Assembly: GCA_903895595.1 (NCBI GenBank)
Contig: CAITUP010000081.1
Span: 1 to 56,840 of the forward strand
DNA: 56,840 nucleotides
Source: an uncultured Acetobacteraceae bacterium
Lineage (GTDB): Bacteria > Pseudomonadota > Alphaproteobacteria > Acetobacterales > Acetobacteraceae
Direction: 5' to 3'
The notes beneath the pieces are model-generated. The model did not search any database. It saw only the letters and a program-made list of their open reading frames with translations, and was not told the origin of the DNA. Shown here piece after piece: positions 17,333-25,774 of this stretch (its first letter is position 1; each line of letters begins with the position of its first letter). The position numbers and the translations under genes are program-made.

Positions 17333-17932
17333 ATGGCGGAGCAAATGCGCGAGGAAATTCTCGCTTACAAGCGGGACCGGATAGTCCAGGAAGCGGTGAA
17401 GCTGTTCTACGAACGTGGCTTCACCGGAACCACGCTGGACGATATCGCCGCCGAACTGGGCGTGACGAAGCCGTTCATCTACACGCATTTCCGCAGCAAG
17501 GTGGAACTGCTGGCGGCCCTGTGCCAGCCGACGATCGAAATGTCGCTGGAAGCCGTCGCCAATGCGGCGGAAAGCACCGGCACGCCCACGGAACGGCTGC
17601 GCCGAGCGATGGGGGATTTCGCGCGTGTGGTGTTGCAGCGGCAGGCGAATATCGCGATCTTTTTCCGGGAGGAGAAAAACCTGTCTCCCGAAGCGCTGGC
17701 GGAAATCAACACGCTGCGGCGGAAATTCGATCGCGTCCTGTCCGGCCTGCTGCGGGAAGGCGTGTCGGCCGGCGAATTCAACATCCCCGACATCAGCGTC
17801 GCCGCCCTCGCGCTCGGCGGCATGATCTCCTGGGCCTATACGTGGCACCGGCCGGAAGGGCGTTTGGCGCTGGACGACGTCTGCGCCGCACTGGCCGATC
17901 TGGCCCTGCGGATGACGGGTGTCGCGGTATGA
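17333..17932 (+). CDS. TetR/AcrR family transcriptional regulator
   Basis: DNA-binding repressor of 199 aa, dimeric by family. The helix-turn-helix is at residues about 15-60 (KRDRIVQEAVKLFYERGFTG, TTLDDIAAELGVTKPFIYTH, then FRSKVELL), the classic TetR signature. The C-terminal ligand domain has RQANIAIFFREEKNLSPE near residue 103, resembling KstR2/FadR-like regulators that sense acyl-CoA esters; that link is inference. AGGAG lies upstream of the ATG. Its stop overlaps the start of the aminotransferase gene (ATGA), so it is co-translated with its likely target. A short palindrome at 17304 could be its operator. Confidence 0.9.
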   Translation: MAEQMREEILAYKRDRIVQEAVKLFYERGFTGTTLDDIAAELGVTKPFIYTHFRSKVELLAALCQPTIEMSLEAVANAAESTGTPTERLRRAMGDFARVVLQRQANIAIFFREEKNLSPEALAEINTLRRKFDRVLSGLLREGVSAGEFNIPDISVAALALGGMISWAYTWHRPEGRLALDDVCAALADLALRMTGVAV

Positions 17933-18996
17933 GCCGGTTCTGGAGCCCCATCGTCGCCGGCCTGCACCCCTACGTGCCGGGGGAGCAGCCGCGTATTCCC
18001 GATTTGCTGAAGCTGAACACCAACGAAAGCCCGTTCGGGCCGTCGCCGACGGTGGCCGAGGCCATGGCCGCGGAATCGGGCGACTCGTTGCGGCTGTATC
18101 CCGATCCGGAAGCGATGGCGCTGCGGGAAACGTTGGCTGCTTATCACAACGTGCGGCCGGATCAGGTGTTTGTCGGCAACGGATCGGACGAGGTGTTGGG
18201 GCACGCCTTCTCGGCGCTGTTGAAGCACGATCTACCGCTGCTGTTTCCCGATATCGGCTACAGTTTCTATCCGGTCTGGTGCGGTTTGCTGGGGATTTCC
18301 TACGAAACCGTGCCGCTGGACGAAGCGATGCGGGTGCGGACCGAGGATTACCGGCGGCCGGCCGGAGCGATCATTCTGGCGAACCCCAATGCACCGACGG
18401 GGATCGCGTTATCGCGGGCGGAAATCGCGGCGTTGCTCGCCGAGCACGCGGATATTCCGGTGGTTGTCGATGAAGCCTATGTGGATTTCGGGGCGCAGAC
18501 CTGTATTCCGTTGATCGCCGAATATCCGAATTTGCTGGTGGTGCAGACCATGTCGAAGTCGCGCGCTTTGGCGGGGCTGCGGGTGGGGTACGCGATCGGG
18601 GATGCGGGGCTGATCGAGGGGCTGACGCGGGTCAAGGACAGTTTCAACTCCTACCCGCTCGGCCGCCCGGCGCAGGCGGGTGCGATAGCGTCCGTGAAGG
18701 ACGAGGCGTTTTTTCAGACCTGTCGTTTGGCGGTTATCGAGGCGCGGGACCGGATGGTTGCCGGTCTGTCCCGGCTCGGGTTCGAGGTTCTGCCATCGTC
18801 GGCCAATTTCGTGTTCGCGCGGCATCCGGGTCGTTCCGGTGGGGATTTGATGCGGGCGCTGCGGGAGAAAGCGATTTTAGTGCGGCATTTCGAGAAACCC
18901 CGGATCGCCGACTTCCTGCGGATTACCGTGGGGACCGTGGGGCAAGTGGATCGGTTGTTGGGGGCGCTGGCGGAGATTTTGGGGCGGAATTCGTAG
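17929..18996 (+). CDS. hisC: Histidinol-phosphate aminotransferase-type PLP enzyme
   Basis: Fold-type I aminotransferase of 355 aa, cytoplasmic, PLP-dependent. KLNTNESPFGPSP marks the HisC group, YPDPEAMALRETLAAYH and GNGSDEVLGHAF follow, ANPNAPTG and VVDEAYVDF bind the cofactor, and Lys210 in TMSKSRALAGLRVGYAIG forms the Schiff base. HisC converts imidazole-acetol phosphate to histidinol phosphate; many HisC-like paralogues act on aromatic or other amino acids. No other his gene is near and it is coupled to a TetR gene by an ATGA overlap, so a catabolic or specialised paralogue is possible. Length matches HisC. Confidence 0.85.
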   Translation: MSRFWSPIVAGLHPYVPGEQPRIPDLLKLNTNESPFGPSPTVAEAMAAESGDSLRLYPDPEAMALRETLAAYHNVRPDQVFVGNGSDEVLGHAFSALLKHDLPLLFPDIGYSFYPVWCGLLGISYETVPLDEAMRVRTEDYRRPAGAIILANPNAPTGIALSRAEIAALLAEHADIPVVVDEAYVDFGAQTCIPLIAEYPNLLVVQTMSKSRALAGLRVGYAIGDAGLIEGLTRVKDSFNSYPLGRPAQAGAIASVKDEAFFQTCRLAVIEARDRMVAGLSRLGFEVLPSSANFVFARHPGRSGGDLMRALREKAILVRHFEKPRIADFLRITVGTVGQVDRLLGALAEILGRNS

Positions 18997-19009
18997 GTCT
19001 GGGCGGCTT

Positions 19010-19063
19010 GTTCTGCTTTAAGGTTCCGCACGGAGGTTCACCGAGGAAGATGAAGCCACGGAG
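19010..19063 (+). repeat. Left inverted repeat of GxxExxY cassette
   Basis: A 54-base arm beginning GTTCTGCTTTAAGGTTCCGC and containing CCGAGGAAGATGAAGCC. It matches the reverse complement of 19567-19620 at 50 of 54 positions by hand alignment; all four differences are transitions. Confidence 0.9.
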
Positions 19064-19109
19064 GGCCACGGGGTTCATTTGCGGGTCGCAGGGTCCGTTC
19101 CCATGGCGA

Positions 19110-19484
19110 TTATACGGCGTAGCGCCGCAGACCCTGTTTCGGGCGGACCACGTTGAAATTCAGCAACAAGCCGGTGCGGTGCCTGCTTAGGCGGAGGTAG
19201 GTCAGGATTTGCGCTTCATGGAGCCGTGTCAGGGCCTCGACGAATTTCGGTTCGACGATCACCCTGTCGGCAACCACGATGTCCGCACGGTAGGTGTCGG
19301 CGATCGCGCGTCCTTTGTATACGGTAGCGACCCCGACCTGACGACGAAACGGGATGCCGGCGTCGCCGAGTTCCAGACGTAGGCAGTCTTCATAGGCTGC
19401 CTCCGGGAGGCCCGGCCCGAAGGTGGTATGTACTTCCATGGCCAGCCCGATGATACGCCCGGTCAGTTTTTCGTCTTGCAGCAT
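19110..19484 (-). CDS. GxxExxY protein (PD-(D/E)XK nuclease-like)
   Basis: Small protein of 124 aa of the widespread but uncharacterised GxxExxY family. The name motif is GLPEAAY at residues 25-31 in HTTFGPGLPEAAYEDCLR. A nuclease-like core follows: YRADIVVADRVIVEPK, where Asp and the Glu-x-Lys fit the PD-(D/E)XK pattern, then a helix EAQILTYLRLSRHRTGLLLN that often closes the domain. Nuclease activity is inferred from the fold family and, as far as I know, is not proven. Start ATG at 19484 has AGGAG at good distance. The gene is enclosed by 54-base inverted repeats and has no functional link to either neighbour. Confidence 0.85.
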   Translation of the reverse strand: MLQDEKLTGRIIGLAMEVHTTFGPGLPEAAYEDCLRLELGDAGIPFRRQVGVATVYKGRAIADTYRADIVVADRVIVEPKFVEALTRLHEAQILTYLRLSRHRTGLLLNFNVVRPKQGLRRYAV

Positions 19485-19566
19485 GGCGATCTCCTCATTG
19501 CGAGAGCTACTCTGCACGACCAAGCCGTTAAGAATTCGTTAACACGGCTTCAGATTGTTCATTGTT

Positions 19567-19620
19567 CTCCGTGGCTTTATCTTTCTCAGTGAACCTCCGT
19601 GCGAAACCTTAAAGCAGAAC
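19567..19620 (-). repeat. Right inverted repeat of GxxExxY cassette
   Basis: Reverse-complement partner of 19010-19063 (50 of 54 identical). It lies 55 bases before the start codon of the CoA-transferase, so it may be transcribed as, or interfere with, that gene's upstream region. Confidence 0.9.
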
Positions 19621-19674
19621 GCACCGCACGAACCCCGCTTGAACCCCCCCGAAGACCATGCCACCACAACACCC

Positions 19675-20817
19675 ATGACAGCATCCCGCCCTATGACAGG
19701 CCCCCTGGCCGGCCTCCTCGTCGTCTCGCTCGAGCAAGCCGTCGCCGCCCCGTACTGCGCCTCCCGCCTCGCCGACGCCGGCGCGCGCGTCATTAAGATC
19801 GAGCGTGCGGACGGCGATTTCGCCCGCTTTTACGACAAGGCCGCCAAAGGCTTGTCGTCGTACTTCGTGTGGCTGAACCGGGGCAAGGAAAGCCTCGTCG
19901 CCGACATCAAGGCGCCGGACGATGCCGCGCTGCTGCACAAAATTCTGTCGAAAGCCGATGTGTTCATCCAGAACCTCGCCCCCGGAGCCGCCGCGCGGTC
20001 CGGATTCGGGTCCGACGACCTGCGCGCCAAATATCCCCGCCTGATCACCGTCGACATCTCCGGCTACGGCGAATCCGGCGACTACGCAACCATGAAGGCC
20101 TACGACCTGCTGGTGCAGGCGGAATCCGGGTTGGCGATGATCACCGGCCACCCCGCCGGGCCCGGACGCGTCGGCGTGTCCGCCTGCGACATTGCCTGCG
20201 GCATGGCGGCCCACGCGGGCGTGTTGGAGGCGCTGATCGAACGCGGGATTACCGGCAAGGGCAAAGGCATCGCCGTCAGCCTGTTCGACGGCATGGCCGA
20301 CTGGATGAATGTGCCGCTGTTGTATTTCGAGGGCACCGGCAAAGCGCCGGAACGAGTCGGCTTGGCGCATCCGTCCATTTGTCCGTACGGCGCCTTCGCG
20401 ACCAGCGACGGCGCGCTGGTGCTTATCTCCATTCAGAACGAACGCGAGTGGGCGGATTTCTGCGCGAAATTCATGGACGATCCGGCACTGACGCTTCGGC
20501 CCGGCTACGAGTCCAATGTCGCCCGTGTCGCCAACCGCCCGGCCGTGGACGCGCATGTCGGCACCCAGTTCGCGAAAATGACCCGCGATCAGGCTGCCGC
20601 CAAACTGCGCGCGGCCAACACGGCGTACGGATTCGTCAACGACCTCGCGGCCTTCGCCCAGCATCCGGCGCTTCGCCGAGCGAGGGTGGAGACGCCGAAC
20701 GGGCCGGTCGATATCGCCGCGCCGCCGGTCATCGGCAGCGACGGACCGCGCACGCTCGGGCCGGTGCCAGCGATCGGGCAGCACTCCCAAGCGATCCGGG
20801 CGGAGTTCGCGGCCTAA
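19675..20817 (+). CDS. CaiB/BaiF family CoA-transferase
   Basis: Class III CoA-transferase of 380 aa, predicted to move CoA between carboxylic acids; cytoplasmic, usually an interlocked dimer. Evidence: GLLVVSLEQAVAAPYCASRL then ADAGARVIKIER at the N-terminus, WLNRGKESLVADIK near residue 80, the catalytic-Asp region KAYDLLVQAESGLAMITGH near 145, and a full second domain. Length is close to the 390-400 of formyl-CoA transferase relatives. Substrate unknown. Start ATG at 19675 or at 19693 (MTGPLAG) are both possible; neither has a strong ribosome-binding site. Its upstream region carries the right arm of the GxxExxY cassette. Confidence 0.88.
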   Translation: MTASRPMTGPLAGLLVVSLEQAVAAPYCASRLADAGARVIKIERADGDFARFYDKAAKGLSSYFVWLNRGKESLVADIKAPDDAALLHKILSKADVFIQNLAPGAAARSGFGSDDLRAKYPRLITVDISGYGESGDYATMKAYDLLVQAESGLAMITGHPAGPGRVGVSACDIACGMAAHAGVLEALIERGITGKGKGIAVSLFDGMADWMNVPLLYFEGTGKAPERVGLAHPSICPYGAFATSDGALVLISIQNEREWADFCAKFMDDPALTLRPGYESNVARVANRPAVDAHVGTQFAKMTRDQAAAKLRAANTAYGFVNDLAAFAQHPALRRARVETPNGPVDIAAPPVIGSDGPRTLGPVPAIGQHSQAIRAEFAA

Positions 20818-20829
20818 TTCGACCACGCC

Positions 20830-20903
20830 GTCATGGTCGGGCTTGATCCGACCAACCCAGGCCCATTGGAACGCGGCGGTCGGGTCAAGCCCGACCATGA
20901 CGG
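20830..20903. repeat. REPIN: inverted pair of family A palindromes
   Basis: GTCATGGTCGGGCTTGATCC with ACCAACC at 20830-20857, then a 19-base spacer, then GGTCGGGTCAAGCCCGACCA with TGACGG at 20878-20903. It lies between the CoA-transferase and ugpB genes. Confidence 0.8.
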
Positions 20904-20998
20904 ATGGATCGGGTGCTTCATCCAGGCGTCATATTACCGTAATAGACAGGTAACACGGCGCCGCTACGCCGCGCATGACCGGAACAAGGAAACGCCCC

Positions 20999-22324
20999 AT
21001 GAAACGCCGCACACTGATGGCCGCCGCGACTGTCCTTCCCTTCGCTCAGGCCCGCGCCGCGGAAAAGACCAAAATCGTCTGGTGGCACGCGATGACCGCG
21101 GCCTTGGGCGAGCAGGTCAACCGCATCGCCGACGAGTTCAACAAGTCGCAGGACGCGATCGAGATTCAGGCTGTCTTCAAGGGCGGTTACGCCGACACCA
21201 TGAACGCCGCCATTGCCGCGTTCAGGGCCGGGCAGGCCCCGCATCTGGTGCAGGTGTTCGAAGTCGGGACCGGCACGATGATCAACGCCCCCGGCAAGGT
21301 CGTGAAGCAGGTGTGGGAACTGTCGAAGGAAACCGGCGTCGTCCTCGAACCGAAAAACTACATCGGCGCGGTGCGCGGCTATTACAGCCTGCCGGACGGG
21401 CGGATGGCGTCGATGCCGTTCAACTCCTCCACCGCCGTGATGTGGTACAGCAAGGACGCGTTCAAAAAGGCCGGCCTCGACCCCGAGAAAGCGCCGACGA
21501 CCTGGCAGGAGGTCGTGAAGGCCGCGCAGGCCATCAAGGCGAAGGACGCGGCGGAAATTCCAATGACGTCCTCCTGGGTCAGCTGGATTCAGATGGAACA
21601 GTACGGCGCGCTGCATAATCTGCCGTTCGCGACCAAGGAAAACGGGTTCGCCGGGCTGGACGCCGAGTTGTCGTTCAACAGCAAGGCGCATGTGAAACAC
21701 ATCGACCGGCTGCTCGCGATGGCGAAGGACGGCACCTTCAAATACAGCGGCCGCGACAACGCGCCGGATCAGCTGTTGGTGTCCGGCAAGGCCGGGATCC
21801 ATTTCAACTCCTCCGGTATGCGCGGCGACATGGTGAAAAGCGCCAAGTTCGAGTGGGGCGAGGCCTTGCTGCCGTTCGACCCGGAAGTGGCCAAAGCCCC
21901 GCTGAACTCCATCATCGGCGGCGCCAGCCTGTGGACCATGACGGCACCGGGACGCACGCCGGCCGAATACAAGGCGGTGGCGCAGTTCCTGCAATTCATC
22001 GGCAAGGCCGAGAACGACGCCTACTGGCACCAGCACACCGGCTACGTGCCGGTGACGCTCGGCGGATTCGAGCTGTCGCAGAAGCAGGGTTTCTACGAAA
22101 AGAACGTCGGCGCCGATCTGCCGGTGCGGCAGCTGTCGCGCGGCACCGTCACGCCCAGCTCCAAAGGCCTGCGCCTGGGCCGCTTGGTCGAGATCCGCAA
22201 CATCGTCTACGAGGAACTGGAAAAGGCCTTCCAAGGCGGCCAGACCGGCCAGCAGGCGTTGGACACCGCCGTGGCACGCGGCAACAAAGTGCTGCGGGAA
22301 TTCCAGAAATCCATCAAAGCCTGA
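20999..22324 (+). CDS. ugpB: sn-glycerol-3-phosphate ABC transporter binding protein
   Basis: Periplasmic binding protein of 441 aa that captures sn-glycerol-3-phosphate or glycerophosphodiesters for the UgpAE permease. The N-terminus MKRRTLMAAATVLPFAQARA is an export signal with a twin arginine. KIVWWHAMTAALGEQVNRIA, FKGGYADTMNAAIAAFRAG and LVQVFEVGTGTMI align well with what I know of E. coli UgpB, which is 438 aa. GRMASMPFNSSTAVMWYSKD is the hinge region typical of the family. Start ATG at 20999 has AAGGA upstream. First gene of ugpB-ugpA-ugpE; the neighbouring ATPase gene ugpC is absent. Confidence 0.92.
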   Translation: MKRRTLMAAATVLPFAQARAAEKTKIVWWHAMTAALGEQVNRIADEFNKSQDAIEIQAVFKGGYADTMNAAIAAFRAGQAPHLVQVFEVGTGTMINAPGKVVKQVWELSKETGVVLEPKNYIGAVRGYYSLPDGRMASMPFNSSTAVMWYSKDAFKKAGLDPEKAPTTWQEVVKAAQAIKAKDAAEIPMTSSWVSWIQMEQYGALHNLPFATKENGFAGLDAELSFNSKAHVKHIDRLLAMAKDGTFKYSGRDNAPDQLLVSGKAGIHFNSSGMRGDMVKSAKFEWGEALLPFDPEVAKAPLNSIIGGASLWTMTAPGRTPAEYKAVAQFLQFIGKAENDAYWHQHTGYVPVTLGGFELSQKQGFYEKNVGADLPVRQLSRGTVTPSSKGLRLGRLVEIRNIVYEELEKAFQGGQTGQQALDTAVARGNKVLREFQKSIKA

Positions 22325-22328
22325 CGCG

Positions 22329-23210
22329 ATGGACCGGCGCACGACCTTCGACGGTTGGTTGCTGCCGGTCCTGCTCGTCTTGCCGCAACTCCTGCTGACC
22401 GGGTTTTTCTTCTACTGGCCGGCGGGGGAAGCGGTGTGGTCCAGCCTCACCACCCAGGACGCCTTCGGCACCGGAGTGGTATTCGTCGGGCTGGACAATT
22501 TCTCCGACCTGTTCGGCGATCCGCTGTACCGGCAGTCGGCACTGCTAACGGTCGGGTTCTGCCTGGCCGTCGCCGGGCTGGCGATGGGGCTGGCCTTGGC
22601 GCTGGCGGTATTCGCGGACCGGGAAATCCGCGGCAAGGGCACCTACCGCACGCTGCTAATCTGGCCCTATGCGATCGCGCCCGCCATGTCTGCCGTCCTG
22701 TTCCTGTTCATTCTCGACCCCCGCGTCGGCCTGCTCGGGCGCTGGCTGAACCGGCACGGCGTCGATTGGGATTATCATTTGAATGGCTGGCAGGCGCTGA
22801 CGATGGTGGTGTTGGCGAGCGCCTGGAAACAGGTTTCATACAATTTCATCTTTTTCCTCGCTGGCTTGCAGTCGATCCCGCGCGCGGTGACCGAGGCCGC
22901 GCGCATGGACGGCGCCAAAGGCTGGCACCGGTTCCGCACGATGACATTTCCGCTGCTGGCGCCGACGACGTTCTTTCTGCTGGTGGTCAACGTCGTCTAC
23001 GCCGCGTTCGATACGTTCGGCACCATCAACGCCCTGACCCATGGCGGGCCGGGGAAGGATACGGAAACCCTGGTGCTGAAAGTGTTCCGCGACGGAGTAG
23101 TGAACCAGGACATCGGCTCGTCCTCGGCACAATCGGTCATTCTGATGTTGGGCGTCATCGCGATTACCGCCGTGCAGTTCCGGTTCATGGGCAAGAAGGT
23201 GACGGAATGA
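22329..23210 (+). CDS. ugpA: sn-glycerol-3-phosphate ABC transporter permease UgpA
   Basis: Inner-membrane permease of 293 aa with six predicted helices. It begins with a cytoplasmic start and the helix LLPVLLVLPQLLLTGFFFYW, and has the MalF/UgpA-type sequence FVGLDNFSDLFGDPLY in the first periplasmic loop. The ATPase-contacting EAA loop is [20 protein letters not shown] near residues 190-210. It follows ugpB by four bases. Its end is followed by a REPIN-like repeat and then ugpE, so the operon is interrupted by an inserted repeat but keeps strand and order. Confidence 0.93.
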   Translation: MDRRTTFDGWLLPVLLVLPQLLLTGFFFYWPAGEAVWSSLTTQDAFGTGVVFVGLDNFSDLFGDPLYRQSALLTVGFCLAVAGLAMGLALALAVFADREIRGKGTYRTLLIWPYAIAPAMSAVLFLFILDPRVGLLGRWLNRHGVDWDYHLNGWQALTMVVLASAWKQVSYNFIFFLAGLQSIPRAVTEAARMDGAKGWHRFRTMTFPLLAPTTFFLLVVNVVYAAFDTFGTINALTHGGPGKDTETLVLKVFRDGVVNQDIGSSSAQSVILMLGVIAITAVQFRFMGKKVTE

Positions 23211-23220
23211 ACAATCGTTC

Positions 23221-23292
23221 GTCATGGTCTGGCTTGACCCGACCACCTTTATCCGAATGGCCTAGGTGGTCGGGTCAGGCCCGACCATGACG
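23221..23292. repeat. REPIN inserted between ugpA and ugpE
   Basis: GTCATGGTCTGGCTTGACCC with GACCACC, spacer, then GGTGGTCGGGTCAGGCCCGA with CCATGAC: two family A palindromes in inverted orientation. The last ATGAC of the right palindrome contains the ATG at 23287 that starts ugpE. Confidence 0.85.
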
Positions 23293-24123
23293 GGGCAAAC
23301 AAAACCCGATTACCTGTCGCACGCCGTTCTGGCGCTCGGGGTGTTCCTGTTCGCGCTGCCGGTGTGGCTGGTGCTGGCGGGATCGACGCAGGACTCCGAC
23401 GCCATCACGCGGGGCGAGATTTCCCTGATCCCGCATCTATCCGGCCTGTCGTCCTATCCCCGCGTGCTGACCGAGGGCACGATGGGCACCGAACCGGTAT
23501 GGCATATGCTGCTGGTATCCCTTGGCATGGCGCTGTGCATCGCGCTGGGAAAAATCGCGATTTCGATTCTGTCCGCCTACGCCGTGGTGTTCTTCCGCTT
23601 CCCGTTCCGCAAAATCGCCTTCTGGTCGATCTTCGTGACGCTGATGCTGCCGGTGGAGGTGCGGATCATCCCCACCTACTCCGTCATGGCGACGTTCGGG
23701 CTGATCAACACGTTCACCGGCCTCTGGGTGCCGCTGATCGCGTCCGCAACCGCCACGTTGCTGTTTCGGCAGGTGTTCGTGGCGATCCCGGACGAACTCG
23801 TGGAGGCCGCGCGTATGGACGGCGCCGGGCCGCTGCGGTTCCTGAAGGATATCGTCATTCCGGTGTCAGGTGCGAACATCGCCGCACTGTTCGTGATTTT
23901 GTTCGTCTACGGCTGGAACCAATACCTCTGGCCGCTGCTGGTCGCGACCGATCCGGGGTTGGATACGATCGTGATCGGGCTGGTGAAGATGATCGGGGTG
24001 GAGACGCAGACCGATTGGTCGGCTGTCATGGCAACGGCCGTGCTGGCCCTGCTGCCGCCGGTGGCGGTGGTGCTGCTGATGCAGCGCTGGTTCGTGGCCG
24101 GGCTGACGGAAGGGGAGAAGTAG
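23287..24123 (+). CDS. ugpE: sn-glycerol-3-phosphate ABC transporter permease UgpE
   Basis: Second permease of the Ugp importer, 278 aa, six helices. [20 protein letters not shown] near residue 178 is the EAA loop, and [20 protein letters not shown] with [15 protein letters not shown] is typical of UgpE/MalG. The first helix begins about ten residues after the ATG at 23287 and there is no later start codon before it, so translation must begin inside the upstream REPIN, at this ATG or at the GTG at 23266. No clear ribosome-binding site precedes either. ugpC does not follow; the next gene is on the other strand seven bases away. Confidence 0.9.
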   Translation: MTGQTKPDYLSHAVLALGVFLFALPVWLVLAGSTQDSDAITRGEISLIPHLSGLSSYPRVLTEGTMGTEPVWHMLLVSLGMALCIALGKIAISILSAYAVVFFRFPFRKIAFWSIFVTLMLPVEVRIIPTYSVMATFGLINTFTGLWVPLIASATATLLFRQVFVAIPDELVEAARMDGAGPLRFLKDIVIPVSGANIAALFVILFVYGWNQYLWPLLVATDPGLDTIVIGLVKMIGVETQTDWSAVMATAVLALLPPVAVVLLMQRWFVAGLTEGEK

Positions 24124-24130
24124 GGCGCGG

Positions 24131-24595
24131 TCAGGCGTCCGACAGGACGGATTCCAATGTGGCCAAATCGGCAGTCAGCATCAGGTTGAGGTCGTACGGG
24201 CACTGCACCGCCAACTGTTGTGGGCCAACGCCGTCGTATCTTGCAGGCGCCAACTGGCGCAGCGCATCGGCATAAATGTCTTCCAAGTCGATCCTCTGCC
24301 GCATGGACGGCGCGAAGCGGCGGCGCATGTTGGTCTGAAACCCGACGATCTCGCCGCGCCAATGCGGGACGGAGTCGCTGTCCGGCCACCCCCGTATCTT
24401 CAGCAGGTGCACGAACATCAGCTGGAGCAAACTCTCGACCGCGTGCAGTTCCGACAGGCCCACGTCCTCGATCTCCTCGGCGACATGCAGCCAATCGACG
24501 TCGTTCACCCGCTCCCCTCGCGCGAGGCGGCGGATCATGTCCGCCTGGCATTCGGACCAGGCGAGAACGTCGCGGTCGTAGAGATCGTCCGGCAT
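24131..24595 (-). CDS. DUF29 domain protein
   Basis: Uncharacterised cytoplasmic protein of 154 aa from the DUF29 family, which is common in cyanobacteria and alphaproteobacteria. The start [20 protein letters not shown] and the segment [20 protein letters not shown] are the family pattern, followed by [15 protein letters not shown] and a Trp-Arg-rich middle. No enzymatic residues can be named. It stands alone: convergent with ugpE (seven bases apart) and divergent from tgt. DUF29 genes are often gained and duplicated, but nothing here shows that. I chose the ATG at 24595 because the family sequence begins there. Confidence 0.88.
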   Translation of the reverse strand: MPDDLYDRDVLAWSECQADMIRRLARGERVNDVDWLHVAEEIEDVGLSELHAVESLLQLMFVHLLKIRGWPDSDSVPHWRGEIVGFQTNMRRRFAPSMRQRIDLEDIYADALRQLAPARYDGVGPQQLAVQCPYDLNLMLTADLATLESVLSDA

Positions 24596-24652
24596 GCCCC
24601 GACAATAAGCCTTCCCTTTGCCGTTCGCCAGAGTCATGGCATGCACCCGGTC

Positions 24653-25774
24653 ATGACACTGACCTTCCAAACCGAAGCCACCGACGGCGCCGCCCGCGCG
24701 GGCACGCTGCGCACCGCCCATGGCGATGTCCAAACCCCCGTCTTCATGCCCGTCGGCACCGCCGGCACCGTCAAGGCGATGACGGCGGATTCGGTGCGTG
24801 CCACCGGCGCCTCCATCGTGTTGGGCAACACCTATCACCTCATGCTGCGTCCGGGCGCCGAACGGGTGGCGCGCTTGGGGGGGCTGCATAAGTTCATGGA
24901 CTGGCAGGGGCCGATTTTGACGGACTCCGGCGGATTTCAGGTCATGTCCTTGTCCAAGCTGCGGAAGATGGACAAGGACGGGGTGACGTTCCAGTCGCAT
25001 ATCGACGGGTCGTCGCATCGCCTGACCCCCGTGCGGTCCATCGAGATCCAGCATTTGCTGGACGCCACGATCACCATGGCGCTGGACGAGTGCACCCCCT
25101 TCCCCGCCACGCACGATCAGGCCGCCGCGTCGATGCGTCTGTCGATGGATTGGGCCCAAAGGTCGAAAGACGCCTTCGTGGCCCGTCCCGGCTACGGGCT
25201 GTTCGGAATCGTGCAGGGCAGTGTCTACCCCGATCTGCGCGCCCAGTCGGCGGCGGCATTGGTGAAAATCGGGTTCGAGGGGTACGCCATCGGCGGCCTC
25301 GCGGTGGGCGAGGGGCAGCCGGAAATGTTCCACGTCCTGGACTTCACCGTGCCGAATCTGCCGGCCGACCGTCCCCGCTATCTGATGGGCGTCGGCACGC
25401 CGGACGATCTGATCGGCGCGGTCATGCGGGGCGTGGACATGTTCGACTGCGTCATGCCCACACGGGCGGGGCGGACGGCGCGCGCTTACACCTCGGCCGG
25501 CGTGTTCAACATGCGCAACGCCCGCTTCGCCGACGATGCCGCGCCGCTGGATGCGGACTGCGCCTGCCCCCTCTGCACCCGCCACACCCGCGCCTATCTT
25601 CACCACCTCTTCAAAGCCGAGGAAATGCTCGGGCCGATGCTGCTGACGTGGCATAATGTCGCTTATTACCAGTCGCTGATGCGCGGTCTGCGCCAGGCCA
25701 TCGTCGAAGGGCGGCTTGACGCCCACGCCGCGGCGACACGTGCCGCTTGGACCAGCGCCGAGGAGCCCGCATGA
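24653..25774 (+). CDS. tgt: tRNA-guanine transglycosylase
   Basis: Exchanges guanine-34 for preQ1 in tRNAs with GUN anticodons, the insertion step of queuosine synthesis; 373 aa, as expected for bacterial Tgt. [11 protein letters not shown] is at the N-terminus, the general-base Asp is in [12 protein letters not shown] near residue 90, [10 protein letters not shown] near 190, the nucleophile Asp in [15 protein letters not shown] near 265, and the zinc site is CACPLCTRH with the later YLHH near 305-320. ATG at 24653 (MTLTF) is preferred over ATG at 24641. Its TGA overlaps the start of queF (ATGA), making a tgt-queF-queG operon. Confidence 0.96.
   Translation: MTLTFQTEATDGAARAGTLRTAHGDVQTPVFMPVGTAGTVKAMTADSVRATGASIVLGNTYHLMLRPGAERVARLGGLHKFMDWQGPILTDSGGFQVMSLSKLRKMDKDGVTFQSHIDGSSHRLTPVRSIEIQHLLDATITMALDECTPFPATHDQAAASMRLSMDWAQRSKDAFVARPGYGLFGIVQGSVYPDLRAQSAAALVKIGFEGYAIGGLAVGEGQPEMFHVLDFTVPNLPADRPRYLMGVGTPDDLIGAVMRGVDMFDCVMPTRAGRTARAYTSAGVFNMRNARFADDAAPLDADCACPLCTRHTRAYLHHLFKAEEMLGPMLLTWHNVAYYQSLMRGLRQAIVEGRLDAHAAATRAAWTSAEEPA

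Larger units (their letters stand above)
19010..19620. mobile_element. Candidate inverted-repeat cassette carrying a GxxExxY gene
   Basis: A 611-base unit with 54-base terminal inverted repeats enclosing one gene of the GxxExxY family, placed between the convergent-neutral ends of hisC and the next CoA-transferase. There is no transposase. The arm core (CCGAGGAAGATGAAGCC) recurs in a gene-less palindrome at 35222-35347, which suggests a dispersed family with full and empty members. I infer mobility from this structure; no target-site duplication could be fixed by eye. Confidence 0.55.

Noticed and set aside
24596-24652. preQ1 riboswitch before tgt-queF-queG
   Set aside because: Only 57 bases are available, most of them upstream of the divergent DUF29 gene, and no preQ1-aptamer pattern is visible.
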